Positions 34,560-42,619 of a stretch of DNA of 64,000 nucleotides are shown piece after piece (the stretch's first letter is position 1; the number at the start of each line of letters is the position of its first letter). The translations under genes were made by a program, and so were the position numbers. The stretch lies in the IMG/VR virus record IMGVR_UViG_3300028315_000508, positions 1 to 64,000 of that record; one strand, given 5' to 3'. Origin of the DNA: a virus. The notes below the pieces were generated by a model that made no database searches, had not been told where the DNA came from, and saw only the letters and a program-made list of their open reading frames with translations.

Positions 34560-35033
34560 ATGCCATCGACCCAAGACGCGTATCTTCATGTCATCACTGG
34601 CGGCTTCGATGAAAAGAAGAGAAAGGCCGTCAGGAAAATGTTCCAGGGCGAAGCCACGGAAGAGCAGCAAGAAGACAAACCAGACCCTAGCAACTACGAT
34701 CTGATCGTGGGGGCTCTTGAAGAAATCCACGCGGTGGGAATCAAACAATTCACCATCGCTCAGGTTGTTCAGATTCTGTCGATCTTTGAAGTCTTGAATT
34801 TCCTGACTGGAAATGTCGATGAGTACATCGAGCGTGCTCTCGCTATTCTGGGCTGCGGACGGCACGGTGACATATTCACGATCCCAGATCAGAATAAACT
34901 GGAAGCCATTCGTCGGCAACACTGCCCCGATAACAAACGGAATGAGCGACTAAAATCGCTCGGGCATCAAATACCAGTCGCAGTTGAGGGATCTGAAGAA
35001 TGGCGATCTCTTCGGGACCGTGACTTGAAGTAG
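34560..35033 (+). CDS. hypothetical protein
   Basis: The 157-residue protein is unrecognised. It has a strong ribosome site (CAGGAGGATCATCA). It includes acidic-linker residues (EEQQEDKPDP), a helical segment IKQFTIAQVVQILSIFEVLN and a basic C-terminal part (CPDNKRNERLKSLGHQIPV). Confidence 0.65.
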   Translation: MPSTQDAYLHVITGGFDEKKRKAVRKMFQGEATEEQQEDKPDPSNYDLIVGALEEIHAVGIKQFTIAQVVQILSIFEVLNFLTGNVDEYIERALAILGCGRHGDIFTIPDQNKLEAIRRQHCPDNKRNERLKSLGHQIPVAVEGSEEWRSLRDRDLK

Positions 35034-35039
35034 GCAAAA

Positions 35040-35357
35040 ATGCGTAGTGTCGTCTTTGGGAACCTGATTGTCTGCAAGCACGTCTTCGACAATTATCCAT
35101 CAAGGTTCCCGCACCAATCCCGCGATCTTGACTTCGATAATCGAGAAGACAGAATCGAAATCGCTCGGTTCATCAAATCGGTTATCGATTGCTCCGTTAA
35201 AGTAGAGAAGCCAGATGGACAGACAATATTCGTCTATATGCCACAGGACGCTCCTCCGGTGGCTTTTCCTGCCGACATCGGCCCCACGCGGACTAAGATT
35301 GTGACGAGCTACCCAGCCGGGCCTTCTTTGGTAAATAAAGCAAAGCTACTTCAGTGA
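35040..35357 (+). CDS. hypothetical protein
   Basis: The 105-residue protein is unrecognised; residues 20-50 are rich in Arg/Asp. It overlaps the next gene by four bases (GTGA), so the pair is likely coupled. Confidence 0.6.
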   Translation: MRSVVFGNLIVCKHVFDNYPSRFPHQSRDLDFDNREDRIEIARFIKSVIDCSVKVEKPDGQTIFVYMPQDAPPVAFPADIGPTRTKIVTSYPAGPSLVNKAKLLQ

Positions 35358-35542
35358 CAGTGCCAATGTCCACCGAACAAGATCACAAGCAACAAGATCA
35401 CAAGCAAAAAGATCAATGCCAAGGTCGTCGCAAGGTTGAGGAAAGCGTCTACGTTCAAGAATCAAGGATCACCACGAGGGAGCCTGCGAAGTCCAACTTC
35501 GATGCCAAACTCGACGATGCCCTGAACAAGGTCAACGGCTAA
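35354..35542 (+). CDS. small hydrophilic protein with DHKQ repeat
   Basis: The 62-residue product starts at GTG and contains the repeat QDHKQQDHKQKDQ and a basic helix. It is probably disordered. A terminator follows 22 bases after the stop. Confidence 0.5.
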   Translation: MTVPMSTEQDHKQQDHKQKDQCQGRRKVEESVYVQESRITTREPAKSNFDAKLDDALNKVNG

Positions 35543-35563
35543 AAGCCAATCTCCAACCAGACC

Positions 35564-35592
35564 AGAGCCGCATGGAATTCCTATGCGGCTCT
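35564..35592 (+). terminator. hairpin terminator
   Basis: Stem AGAGCCGCAT / ATGCGGCTCT with loop GGAATTCCT, followed by TGTCGTATTTGACC. Confidence 0.85.
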
Positions 35593-35596
35593 TGTC

Positions 35597-35604
35597 GTAT
35601 TTGA
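35597..35604 (+). promoter_or_regulatory. GTATTTGA box before a gene without ribosome site
   Basis: GTATTTGA ends five bases before the ATG at 35610. The surrounding GTCGTATTTGACCAAT is nearly identical to that at 11507-11521. Confidence 0.5.
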
Positions 35605-35609
35605 CCAAT

Positions 35610-36299
35610 ATGGACACGAACAACGCGAAAAAGGTACTCGTCGGCTATTGGCCGCTTCTTGATTTCACCAAGGTGATGTCGAAACCGGGTGATGTCAAAG
35701 AGGGTGCTGATGTTGTCACGTCTCTTTCTAAAATGCTTTCCGAAATCGAGATTCCTCCCGTCGCTGGTATCATGTGGGCACACTATCCATTCGATGCCGA
35801 GACAGTAGAAGAAACTGTCACGATCCCAGTTATTCTGATGGATAGGGCGGCTGAGATTGCAGATCATCTGCTCATGTGGATGGAGAACGATGTGAGTCGT
35901 TTCACTCTTCACTTCGAACAGCGTGATATTGGGTATGCTGTCTTACTATTGCCGGATGTCTTGAAGTCGATCGAACGATGGAAGGCCGCTCGTCTAATCT
36001 ACCATGAAGAGGTCGTAACCGACAACGACTTCTCTGTAATCTACCAGACCCTTGGTACGTGTTGTCTTGGTGGTAAGACTTTCGAACAAATCAAAGGGTC
36101 GGTTCAGAGTCCGTGTCATGTCGGGTTTCTTGATCTCGACAAGATGGACCCGAAAAGTCCTGAGGACATCAACCCTGAAGACATCGTCGTTGTCGGTCCG
36201 TTCCGGATTGTGACAGATCCGGATGACAGGGCACGGATGCATCTTGATAATCTGTTCTCAACGGTTGAACCGGTAAAGTCGAAGCTCAATGAATCGTGA
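35610..36299 (+). CDS. hypothetical protein
   Basis: The 229-residue product is unrecognised, with alternating strands and helices (DIGYAVLLLPDVLKSIERWK). It has no ribosome site, and the promoter box lies five bases before the ATG. An upstream reading from 35583 lies inside the terminator and is rejected. It overlaps the following gene by 11 bases. Confidence 0.7.
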   Translation: MDTNNAKKVLVGYWPLLDFTKVMSKPGDVKEGADVVTSLSKMLSEIEIPPVAGIMWAHYPFDAETVEETVTIPVILMDRAAEIADHLLMWMENDVSRFTLHFEQRDIGYAVLLLPDVLKSIERWKAARLIYHEEVVTDNDFSVIYQTLGTCCLGGKTFEQIKGSVQSPCHVGFLDLDKMDPKSPEDINPEDIVVVGPFRIVTDPDDRARMHLDNLFSTVEPVKSKLNES

Positions 36300-36741
36300 A
36301 CGATCAACGGAGTTGTTGCGTAAACTGATGTCCGTGAGTAGTGTCGGGCATCGTAATTCGGGTCATCGTTTCTTGGTGAACCCCTTTCTCACTCTCGTTC
36401 ACCGCGAGTGCATGACCTTCACGTGGGAAGAGGCACAAAATTGGGAGACGAAGGGTCTCTTCATTGGGCAGGACGACACAGATGAAGCTGCTACACCGTA
36501 CGTGATCGTTGTTTACGAGATGAGATGCGGTACTCTCCCATTCGTCATTTTGCCAAAGAAAAAATGGGGGACGTGGGAGCCAAATCTTGATCCCCTCAAA
36601 ATTGACTTTGGTCCGGGCGGCGAGTTCGGTTGGTGGCTCAAGTTTGATCGCTGGCACCTTGGACCTCACATTGAATCGTATGTGGAGAAGGTCGGTGCGG
36701 GTCAAAAAGTTCACCATTTTGCAAGGCGTCCTGTTTCTTAG
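36289..36741 (+). CDS. hypothetical protein
   Basis: The 150-residue protein is Trp/Pro/Gly-rich toward the end ('GPGGEFGWWLKFDRWHLGPH'). It overlaps the lipoprotein nuclease gene by 47 bases in another frame. Not recognised. Confidence 0.55.
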   Translation: MNRERSTELLRKLMSVSSVGHRNSGHRFLVNPFLTLVHRECMTFTWEEAQNWETKGLFIGQDDTDEAATPYVIVVYEMRCGTLPFVILPKKKWGTWEPNLDPLKIDFGPGGEFGWWLKFDRWHLGPHIESYVEKVGAGQKVHHFARRPVS

Positions 36742-37267
36742 TATCCTGCTTATTGCGGGATGCCCTTCTAAGCAAGCGACACCGCCTGTCACGTCGCCGT
36801 CGATCTCAGACAATACATCTGTGGTCGATGAAGATGTGGCATCGGCACAGTCTTCTACGAAGTCATACGGCGACATCACAATAGACAGGTTGGTATCGAT
36901 CTACGATGGCGATACGTTCCATGTCGATATTGCAGGTTGGCCGGACATCGTCGGGAAGAATGTCTCTATCAGGGTCAATGGAATTGATACTCCTGAGCGT
37001 AGGGACAAGCGAGAAAATATCAAGAGACTGGCCCAAGCTGCGAAAGAGCTGGTCGTTACCAGGTTGCGTGCTGCGGAATCTATTGAATTGCGGAACATGC
37101 AGCGTGGTAAATATTTTCGCATTGTCGCTGATGTCTACGTTGACGGTGAAAGCTTGGCTGACATTCTGATCGAACAGGGCCTTGCTAAGCCGTACGACGG
37201 TGGCACCAAGATAGAATGGTCCGAAGCTGATTCAGAAAGGTACTTCAATGGCCGCAACACAGACTAA
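36695..37267 (+). CDS. secreted lipoprotein nuclease, SNase/TNase-like
   Basis: The 190-residue protein has a lipoprotein signal ending LLIAGC (lipid-linked C23) and a staphylococcal-nuclease domain: YDGDTFHV (70-77), RVNGIDTPERR (93-103, catalytic Arg, Asp, Glu positions), and RIVADVYVDGESLADILIEQ. A Ser/Thr/Pro linker separates the two. It would be anchored outside the membrane and degrade nucleic acid there, perhaps blocking DNA of competing phages or feeding the host pool. The GTG start has GGAGAAGG upstream; the ATG 36680 is an alternative. Confidence 0.8.
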   Translation: MRVKKFTILQGVLFLSILLIAGCPSKQATPPVTSPSISDNTSVVDEDVASAQSSTKSYGDITIDRLVSIYDGDTFHVDIAGWPDIVGKNVSIRVNGIDTPERRDKRENIKRLAQAAKELVVTRLRAAESIELRNMQRGKYFRIVADVYVDGESLADILIEQGLAKPYDGGTKIEWSEADSERYFNGRNTD

Positions 37268-37652
37268 TGCCCGAGCGACGCTGATTTCTCAAAGTCTTGA
37301 AGGCCGCGAACAGATGATGGGCCTCGACTTCGGCAGCATCATCACGATCATCACGCAGTTGTTGCCGATGATCATCGCGTGCTTCAATCCCGACGACGGC
37401 CCACAGGCCCAAGCATACGTCTCCAAGCGGTACAATCCCGCGAACGCCGACGACCAGTATCGTGGTTACGACAAACGGCTCGTTAAGGCGATGGCACGTC
37501 AGGCCAAAAACGCCGGGCGAAGGGAAAAGCAGCACGTCACCTGGACGCAGGCGTACGAGATGGCCTTCGCGGCACTTGACGACATTCGCACTGGTGATGC
37601 TCATCAGGCAAGCGTGGCGATCGCTGAGAACCACGACTTCCTGTTGATCTGA
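37248..37652 (+). CDS. hypothetical protein
   Basis: The 134-residue product has a hydrophobic segment (FGSIITIITQLLPMIIACFN) and a basic helical rest (KAMARQAKNAGRREKQHVTW). Membrane association is possible. It overlaps the nuclease gene by 20 bases. Confidence 0.6.
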   Translation: MAATQTNARATLISQSLEGREQMMGLDFGSIITIITQLLPMIIACFNPDDGPQAQAYVSKRYNPANADDQYRGYDKRLVKAMARQAKNAGRREKQHVTWTQAYEMAFAALDDIRTGDAHQASVAIAENHDFLLI

Positions 37653-37666
37653 TCCAGTAATTGTGT

Positions 37667-37693
37667 TTTGAATGCGTTCTGACGCGGTTCAAA
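37667..37693 (+). terminator. hairpin terminator
   Basis: Stem TTTGAATGCGT / ACGCGGTTCAAA with one bulge and loop TCTG, followed by CGTATTTAAG. It is the first of two hairpins in the 153-base gap before the sulfotransferase gene. Confidence 0.65.
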
Positions 37694-37694
37694 C

Positions 37695-37702
37695 GTATTT
37701 AA
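37695..37702 (+). promoter_or_regulatory. GTATTTAA late-type promoter box
   Basis: GTATTTAA directly after a hairpin; about 50 bases later a second hairpin follows, so a short RNA of about 90 bases (37708-37792) could be made here. Confidence 0.35.
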
Positions 37703-37752
37703 GACAGCGGAAGGACCTGAATTCGGTTTGGGATAGCCGAGTTGCACATGTT

Positions 37753-37789
37753 GAGCCGCCCCTAGGAAATCCGGTCCTGGGGGCGGCTC
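37753..37789 (+). terminator. hairpin terminator before the sulfotransferase gene
   Basis: Long 15-bp stem (GAGCCGCCCCTAGGA with TCCTGGGGGCGGCTC), AATCCGG loop, ATTTTG tail. The U-run makes this a good intrinsic terminator. Confidence 0.85.
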
Positions 37790-37794
37790 ATTTT

Positions 37795-37802
37795 GTATCT
37801 GG
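37795..37802 (+). promoter_or_regulatory. GTATCTGG promoter-like box
   Basis: GTATCTGG ends three bases before the ATG at 37806, in the same position as the GTATTTRA boxes. No ribosome site. Confidence 0.35.
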
Positions 37803-37805
37803 ACA

Positions 37806-38381
37806 ATGTATAGCGAAGATGAGCTAAGAAACCAGAGAAACGACAGAACTTTCCGTGACCAAGTGATGACGGACGGTAGTCTTGGGTATATCGCCATCCC
37901 AAAGAACGCGTCATCAAGTCTTTTGCGAGCTTTCTCTCGCGATCTCGGCTGGCAATGGTCCGAGAGTCCAGGAGAAGTAAAATTCTTCGGAATAATCAGA
38001 GATCCTGTCGAGCGATGGATATCAGGTTTCGCACAATCATTCCATCGTAATCATGGCAAAGCTCTCAAAGAAGCCTATAAGGATATCGGACCATTTGTCG
38101 AAGATCCCTGGTATGATCTCCACCAAGCTCCACAAGTATTATTCCTTGAGAAATGGCAATCACCAACTCTGTTCAAATTCGAGCATCTCAATCTGTTGAT
38201 TGACTGGCTGGTAGAACACGAAGTTACGATGCCGGAACTACTCAGGAAGAACACCCGTGCCCAAAATCCAGAGAAGTTGGCGTTGCACAATTATCTGAAC
38301 ACCGCTTTGACGGATGAGCACAGGCGAAAACTTCGCTGCTACTATGCAGCCGATGTTGTTCTCTATAATGGAGCGATCTGA
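37806..38381 (+). CDS. sulfotransferase, family 2-like
   Basis: The 191-residue protein shows the two PAPS-binding motifs: IPKNASSSL (31-39, 5'-phosphosulfate loop) and RDPVERWISGF (65-75, 3'-phosphate). It could add sulfate to a host or phage glycan. It has no ribosome site and begins three bases after the promoter-like box. A glycan target such as cell-surface polysaccharide is a guess. Confidence 0.85.
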   Translation: MYSEDELRNQRNDRTFRDQVMTDGSLGYIAIPKNASSSLLRAFSRDLGWQWSESPGEVKFFGIIRDPVERWISGFAQSFHRNHGKALKEAYKDIGPFVEDPWYDLHQAPQVLFLEKWQSPTLFKFEHLNLLIDWLVEHEVTMPELLRKNTRAQNPEKLALHNYLNTALTDEHRRKLRCYYAADVVLYNGAI

Positions 38382-38731
38382 TGTACGTTGCGATCTCGAG
38401 CGATGGGCAAATGAGCGGTGCTGAAATGCTCAAAGAGCTTCAAGAAGCTCGTATTTGTCCGGTCATGACGTACGTGGAGAACGAAGAACGAATAGTGCCT
38501 TTGTTCGTTTCTGCTGATACGGCACAGAAATTTGCGAAGAGAAACACAAGCCGTGGCGACACTATTGGCACAATGTTCGTCAGAGAGGAAGACAAGCAAC
38601 AGCTAATCGATCGCGGGTTGAAAATCGAAGTGCTAAGCTTCCCGAAGAAACGTGACATCGTGGTAGAGGTCATTCACTTGGCTCGAGAGGTCCAGACGCA
38701 CAATAGAGGGTTGCGTAAGGATATCAAGTGA
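38381..38731 (+). CDS. hypothetical protein
   Basis: The 116-residue protein (MYVAISSDGQMSGAEMLKEL...) is unrecognised. Its stretch ERIVPLFVSADTAQKFAKRN resembles SseB-like regulatory folds, weakly. GGAG precedes the ATG. Confidence 0.65.
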   Translation: MYVAISSDGQMSGAEMLKELQEARICPVMTYVENEERIVPLFVSADTAQKFAKRNTSRGDTIGTMFVREEDKQQLIDRGLKIEVLSFPKKRDIVVEVIHLAREVQTHNRGLRKDIK

Positions 38732-38741
38732 AACGTGCTGT

Positions 38742-38749
38742 GTATTTGA
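38742..38749 (+). promoter_or_regulatory. GTATTTGA late-type box
   Basis: GTATTTGA is six bases before the ATG at 38756, with no ribosome site. No hairpin precedes it. Confidence 0.45.
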
Positions 38750-38755
38750 CACGGC

Positions 38756-39391
38756 ATGAAAATGTTTCTTCAAGCCGCTGACCACAACCAGTTCTTGGTT
38801 GAGTGCGTCGCCAAAAAGCCAGATCGGGTTTTCATCTCGACATTCGGGATGTACCTTGGCATCACCTACGACGGCCGCGACACAACACAATGGGGGCCGG
38901 AATACGCTCTTGCGACCCGTGATCTTGCTGAGAAAATGCGATCGCTGTCCGATGTCAACATACTCGTCGGCATAGCGAACTATCGCAGCTGTAAGAACAA
39001 AATCACGTGCATGGACTGTGAGAAGCAGTACGTTCGCACGCTGTTACGGCACGTCAACCACGCTGAGATGTTCCCCGAGTTCAATTGGCGAATGACAACG
39101 GAGTTGCATCTTAAGTCATTCCTGTTTTATTACGGGGAAGAGAAGACTGGCGTCACCGGCGGTAGGAACTTTACAGATTCAGATTGGACTGACGTCTCGA
39201 TTGTTGTTGGTCCCGAACAAATCGCCAAAATCGAGGAACTAGCCGAGCCCGTTTGGTCGGAAGCATACGACATAACGGATACGAATGCTGGTAAGATCTT
39301 CGAAGAGCAGGAGATATCGAAACGAGGTTTCGAGTCGGTCCTTCAAGGGATCGATGAACTCGACAAAAAGAACGACGACGTACCATTCTAA
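38756..39391 (+). CDS. phospholipase D-like nuclease family protein
   Basis: The 211-residue protein includes HLK (118-120) followed by TGVTGGRNFTDSDW, matching the PLD HxK...GG/S-x-N pattern. Only one HKD-like motif is present, as in small PLD-type nucleases. A CMDCE pair sits upstream. It ends 11 bases before the next gene. The substrate could be DNA or lipid. Confidence 0.6.
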   Translation: MKMFLQAADHNQFLVECVAKKPDRVFISTFGMYLGITYDGRDTTQWGPEYALATRDLAEKMRSLSDVNILVGIANYRSCKNKITCMDCEKQYVRTLLRHVNHAEMFPEFNWRMTTELHLKSFLFYYGEEKTGVTGGRNFTDSDWTDVSIVVGPEQIAKIEELAEPVWSEAYDITDTNAGKIFEEQEISKRGFESVLQGIDELDKKNDDVPF

Positions 39392-39401
39392 AGGAGCAGT
39401 C

Positions 39402-40331
39402 ATGAATCCCTGGATCATCGTGATAGCAATTGTGGCCCTCATTGCCTTTCTAATTGTTTTGGCACTTTGTAAGGCCGCCGGACAGGCCGATCAGAAGATG
39501 GGAGAGATGCGACGAGTTGAAGATCGGTGGCAAAAAGAGATTCCAGAGGACGACTTCGGCGATCAATCGGTAATAGCTTCATCACTTCACAAGGACGAGA
39601 GCAGCATGCCAGAAACAATTGGAACCCCACTCTTTGAGGACACAGGCGGCAAAGGCCGCAAACCGTGTTCGAAACTCAGCAACTCACAATCCGTTTGGGT
39701 CCTTGGTCCACTTGGGCCGATCCAAATGTTCGTGACGAGCGTTGGAGACGACGAAGCGACCCTTCGGAACGAAGAATTCGAGGCGAAAGCGATTCGCAAG
39801 CCAAATTACTTCTCGCAGTCGGTTGCAAACAAGCTCGGCATCGAGAAGCAGGCATGGTGCCTTGACGACATCCGCCGCCGAAGCGAGACAAATTGGTACC
39901 GTCGTAATGGTGGGTCTTCGATGCGTTACAACAGACATGCTGGTGGTGCCAACACAACGTGGCTGCGAGAATATTCGCTGTTGGGCGAGTTCTTCGACAT
40001 CACCATCGAATTCTTCTTACTGCTCGCCGAGGATATGTTCCACGAATTTGACCATTACCAGGACAACTTCCCGCTCGAAGAGCAGGTGGAAGCCGACGCG
40101 TCCCAAGTGATGGAGATGAGCGAGCAGATCGATGTTGCTGCCGCAGAAGCGGCGGACGACTATCAGGCACCAGGGCCGCCGTCCAATATGGATTCCGGCA
40201 TTGATCTGGAATCTGAGGACTCTCGACGGTATTCCGAACCGGTTGAAGCTCCTCATTATGATCCACCCGCTGACACCGGAGGTTATGACAGTGGGGATAG
40301 TGGGGGCGGGGACAGCGGCAGTTTCGACTGA
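39402..40331 (+). CDS. membrane-anchored acidic protein
   Basis: The 309-residue protein has an N-terminal membrane segment (PWIIVIAIVALIAFLIVLAL), a central basic/aromatic region (SETNWYRRNGGSSMRYNRHA), a LLGEFFDITIEFFLLLAEDM helix, and a Gly/Ser/Asp tail (GGYDSGDSGGGDSGSFD). GGAGCAGTC lies before the ATG. Function unknown; the short Cys at residue 23 is not a lipobox. Confidence 0.6.
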   Translation: MNPWIIVIAIVALIAFLIVLALCKAAGQADQKMGEMRRVEDRWQKEIPEDDFGDQSVIASSLHKDESSMPETIGTPLFEDTGGKGRKPCSKLSNSQSVWVLGPLGPIQMFVTSVGDDEATLRNEEFEAKAIRKPNYFSQSVANKLGIEKQAWCLDDIRRRSETNWYRRNGGSSMRYNRHAGGANTTWLREYSLLGEFFDITIEFFLLLAEDMFHEFDHYQDNFPLEEQVEADASQVMEMSEQIDVAAAEAADDYQAPGPPSNMDSGIDLESEDSRRYSEPVEAPHYDPPADTGGYDSGDSGGGDSGSFD

Positions 40332-40374
40332 TGCTTTCTTTTGCTTTCTCTTGACCTGCTGCCACGGACGGCCC

Positions 40375-40437
40375 GAGGCCCGCAGAAGCTATCCGAAGGC
40401 CGCTTTCGGCCACAGGAAACGGCTTCTGCGGGCCTTC
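40375..40437 (+). other. large cruciform-like hairpin
   Basis: Stem of 14 base pairs, AGGCCCGCAGAAGC (40376-40389) with GCTTCTGCGGGCCT (40422-40435), with an inner CCGAA...TTCGG pairing in a 32-base loop. No U-run follows. It sits in the 125-base gap between 40331 and 40457 and could terminate transcription or be a structured RNA. Confidence 0.55.
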
Positions 40438-40456
40438 TGGCTATTAGGGGCCTTGT

Positions 40457-40843
40457 ATGTTGAAGCCTTCACAGCCTCCTGGGCATGTTGATATTGTGGA
40501 ATGTGGAATTTGCGGCGTAGAATTCGATTTCATCAGTGACACTGGGCATGGCATCCCGATCTCAACGGAGACAGCACTTATTGTCCCCAATTCGTATATT
40601 GGGGAGTGGGGTAGTGTCGAATGCTGTAAGAAGTGTTTCGACAAGCATAACTTGTGGTCAGTCCACTTCATGTATTTCGAGTACATGTTGAGAGATGGAC
40701 GGCTTGAGCTGACGCCGGAAGAGCTTGTAAATTATGGGCATGAAAATGCCGCGAACCGTCAAACAATGGAAATCTCCCCTAGCGGCACTGTTGAGGCCGC
40801 AACACCTAGCCGAGATCATCGGCCAGAGTCATCTGCTGGGTGA
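40457..40843 (+). CDS. hypothetical zinc-binding protein
   Basis: The 128-residue product has CGIC...CCKKC, a possible zinc site, and an aromatic segment (NLWSVHFMYFEYMLRDGRLE). Its last 110 bases overlap the RarA-like gene out of frame, so either the true end is earlier or the overlap is real. Confidence 0.5.
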   Translation: MLKPSQPPGHVDIVECGICGVEFDFISDTGHGIPISTETALIVPNSYIGEWGSVECCKKCFDKHNLWSVHFMYFEYMLRDGRLELTPEELVNYGHENAANRQTMEISPSGTVEAATPSRDHRPESSAG

Positions 40844-42125
40844 TGGGAAGCTTCTCCAGCGAATGTCGGCGAAACGGGAATATCAGAGCACGATCTTTTG
40901 GGGACCTCCTGGTACCGGAAAGACTTCGTTGGTTCGATCGTTGGCGAACGACACGGACTCGAACTTTCGCCCGCTGAATGCTACGAAAGCGACTGTGAGT
41001 GATCTAAGGAAGATCATTACAGCTGCAGAGAAAGCAGAAAATCGCACATTTGTGTTCGTCGATGAGATCCACCGCTGGAACAAATCGCAACAAGACGTCA
41101 TGTTGCCGGTGGTCGAGGATGGCACGATCATCTTGTTCGGTGCCACGACGGAGAAGCCGAAGTTCGCCGTTAATTCGACGTTGCTTTCGAGATGCCTTGT
41201 GATGGAGGTAAAACCTCTGTCGTACGAGGAGTTGCTCGCTCTTGTGGTCAAGGTCAAGAACCATTATAAGGAACAAGGCAGAAAAGTCTCGATCGACAAA
41301 GATGCTGCTATGTTGCTTATTTCTAGGTGCAGCGGAGACGCCAGAAAGGTCATCACGGCTCTAGAAACCTGCGTCGAAGTCCTTATCGATGACGATCACA
41401 TCGCCAAAGAGCATATCGAAGTAGCGATTCCAGAAAAGCACATCGTCTTCGACGCCAGAGGAAACGACCATTTCGATCTTGCTCATTGCTATCAAGAGGC
41501 CATCCAGAATTCGGACGTCGATGCTGCCATATATTGGCTGGCGAAGTGGGTGGCATCAGGCGAAGATCCTGCCTACATCTGCCGAAGAATGCTTATCACA
41601 GCGTTCGAAGATTGCTCTGGCAATCCGTTTGCAGGTCCGGTGGCGATGGCTGCTTGTTACACCACTGAGAGAACCGGTATGCCCGAATGCCTGATTCCGA
41701 TGGCTCAGGCTACTGTTGAATTGGCAATGAGTCGTCGGAACAAGGCTGCGTATTTCGCGATCAAGCGGGCGATGGATGATGTGAACAACAACGAGACGGT
41801 CCACGTTCCACCAGGGTTGAGAGCCGGTTCGAAGGGCTACGTCGCGGCGATATCGAAGACGTACCTAAAAGGCTGGTGCCGGGACTGGGAGAGTATTAGT
41901 AGACCGGAATCAGATCGAGAACAAACTTTGTATGGCATCGGGATTGAGCATTCACCCGGTGAGTTTGGTATGACTCATGGTCCGTCGCCAGACCTTGAGG
42001 CATTGTTGCAGATCCAAGGCGAAGAAGGTCATTGCGTCATTCAGTTTAGAGGTGGTTCGGAGGATTACAAAAGCGATGTCGTGCGTAGATGGCAAAATGA
42101 CGGGTGGGAAGTCGTAGACGACTGA
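40734..42125 (+). CDS. RarA/MgsA-like AAA+ ATPase
   Basis: The 463-residue protein starts like RarA: SPLAALLRPQHLAEIIGQSH, then Walker A GPPGTGKT (57-64), Walker B FVFVDEIH (106-113), sensor 1 GATTEKP and SGDARKVITALE sensor 2. RarA acts at stalled forks in bacteria. The phage version may help replication restart. The RarA N-terminus lies upstream of the Walker A, so the ATG at 40734-40746 is needed and the overlap with the preceding gene is forced. A RarA-like gene is uncommon in phages. Confidence 0.85.
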   Translation: MGMKMPRTVKQWKSPLAALLRPQHLAEIIGQSHLLGDGKLLQRMSAKREYQSTIFWGPPGTGKTSLVRSLANDTDSNFRPLNATKATVSDLRKIITAAEKAENRTFVFVDEIHRWNKSQQDVMLPVVEDGTIILFGATTEKPKFAVNSTLLSRCLVMEVKPLSYEELLALVVKVKNHYKEQGRKVSIDKDAAMLLISRCSGDARKVITALETCVEVLIDDDHIAKEHIEVAIPEKHIVFDARGNDHFDLAHCYQEAIQNSDVDAAIYWLAKWVASGEDPAYICRRMLITAFEDCSGNPFAGPVAMAACYTTERTGMPECLIPMAQATVELAMSRRNKAAYFAIKRAMDDVNNNETVHVPPGLRAGSKGYVAAISKTYLKGWCRDWESISRPESDREQTLYGIGIEHSPGEFGMTHGPSPDLEALLQIQGEEGHCVIQFRGGSEDYKSDVVRRWQNDGWEVVDD

Positions 42126-42258
42126 AGCTCGTTTGAGTCATCTACACCCTTGGGCACAGGTCTGGATGCATTCCTAGCAAATATTCTGTGAAGGATGTCA
42201 ACCACGGCCAGTCACCGCAGGACTGGTTACAAAATAAAAATCCAGTCTGGCGGACACA

Positions 42259-42459
42259 ATGGAAGAGGCCCAGAACGACAAAACGCCAAGGAAGTCCTCA
42301 AAGCTACCAGCTTTCGACGTCGATGATCGTATTTATTTGCGTATCGAGCGTGAGCTGGCGGTACAGCTTGGTGAATTGGTCCTGCAGACCGACACGAAGA
42401 ACACCGCCTTGCTAGCAATTGGTCACCAACTGAGGAACCTGGCCCGTGAGCAATCCTGA
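42259..42459 (+). CDS. small hypothetical protein
   Basis: The 66-residue protein (MEEAQNDKTPRKSSKL...) is helical with IYLRIERELAVQLGELVLQT. It follows a 133-base gap holding an imperfect CCAGTC/GACTGG pairing and lacks an obvious ribosome site. It overlaps the acidic microprotein gene. Confidence 0.6.
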   Translation: MEEAQNDKTPRKSSKLPAFDVDDRIYLRIERELAVQLGELVLQTDTKNTALLAIGHQLRNLAREQS

Positions 42460-42619
42460 CTGGGACGACGACGACGACGATCTTGAGGACGCCGACGACG
42501 ATCTCGATGATGGTCCCGACGAAGAATCGTACTACGAAGAGTACGAGGATGACGACGACCTCGACGAAGATTATGAAGACGACGATGACGACGATGATGA
42601 CGATGACGACGACTTCTAA
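42446..42619 (+). CDS. 57-residue hyperacidic protein
   Basis: A GTG-started 57-codon ORF overlapping the previous gene by 14 bases encodes 40 acidic residues out of 57 (32 Asp, 8 Glu) plus a few Tyr, Leu and Trp, including DDDDDDLEDADDDLDDGP and a run of 12 Asp. It ends with TAA sharing CTAA with the stop of the convergent protease gene. The product resembles DNA-mimic proteins in charge, but could instead be a repeat-derived spacer. The coding frame is shorter than usual cut-offs. Existence is inferred from tight overlaps with both neighbours. Confidence 0.5.
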   Translation: MSNPDWDDDDDDLEDADDDLDDGPDEESYYEEYEDDDDLDEDYEDDDDDDDDDDDDF

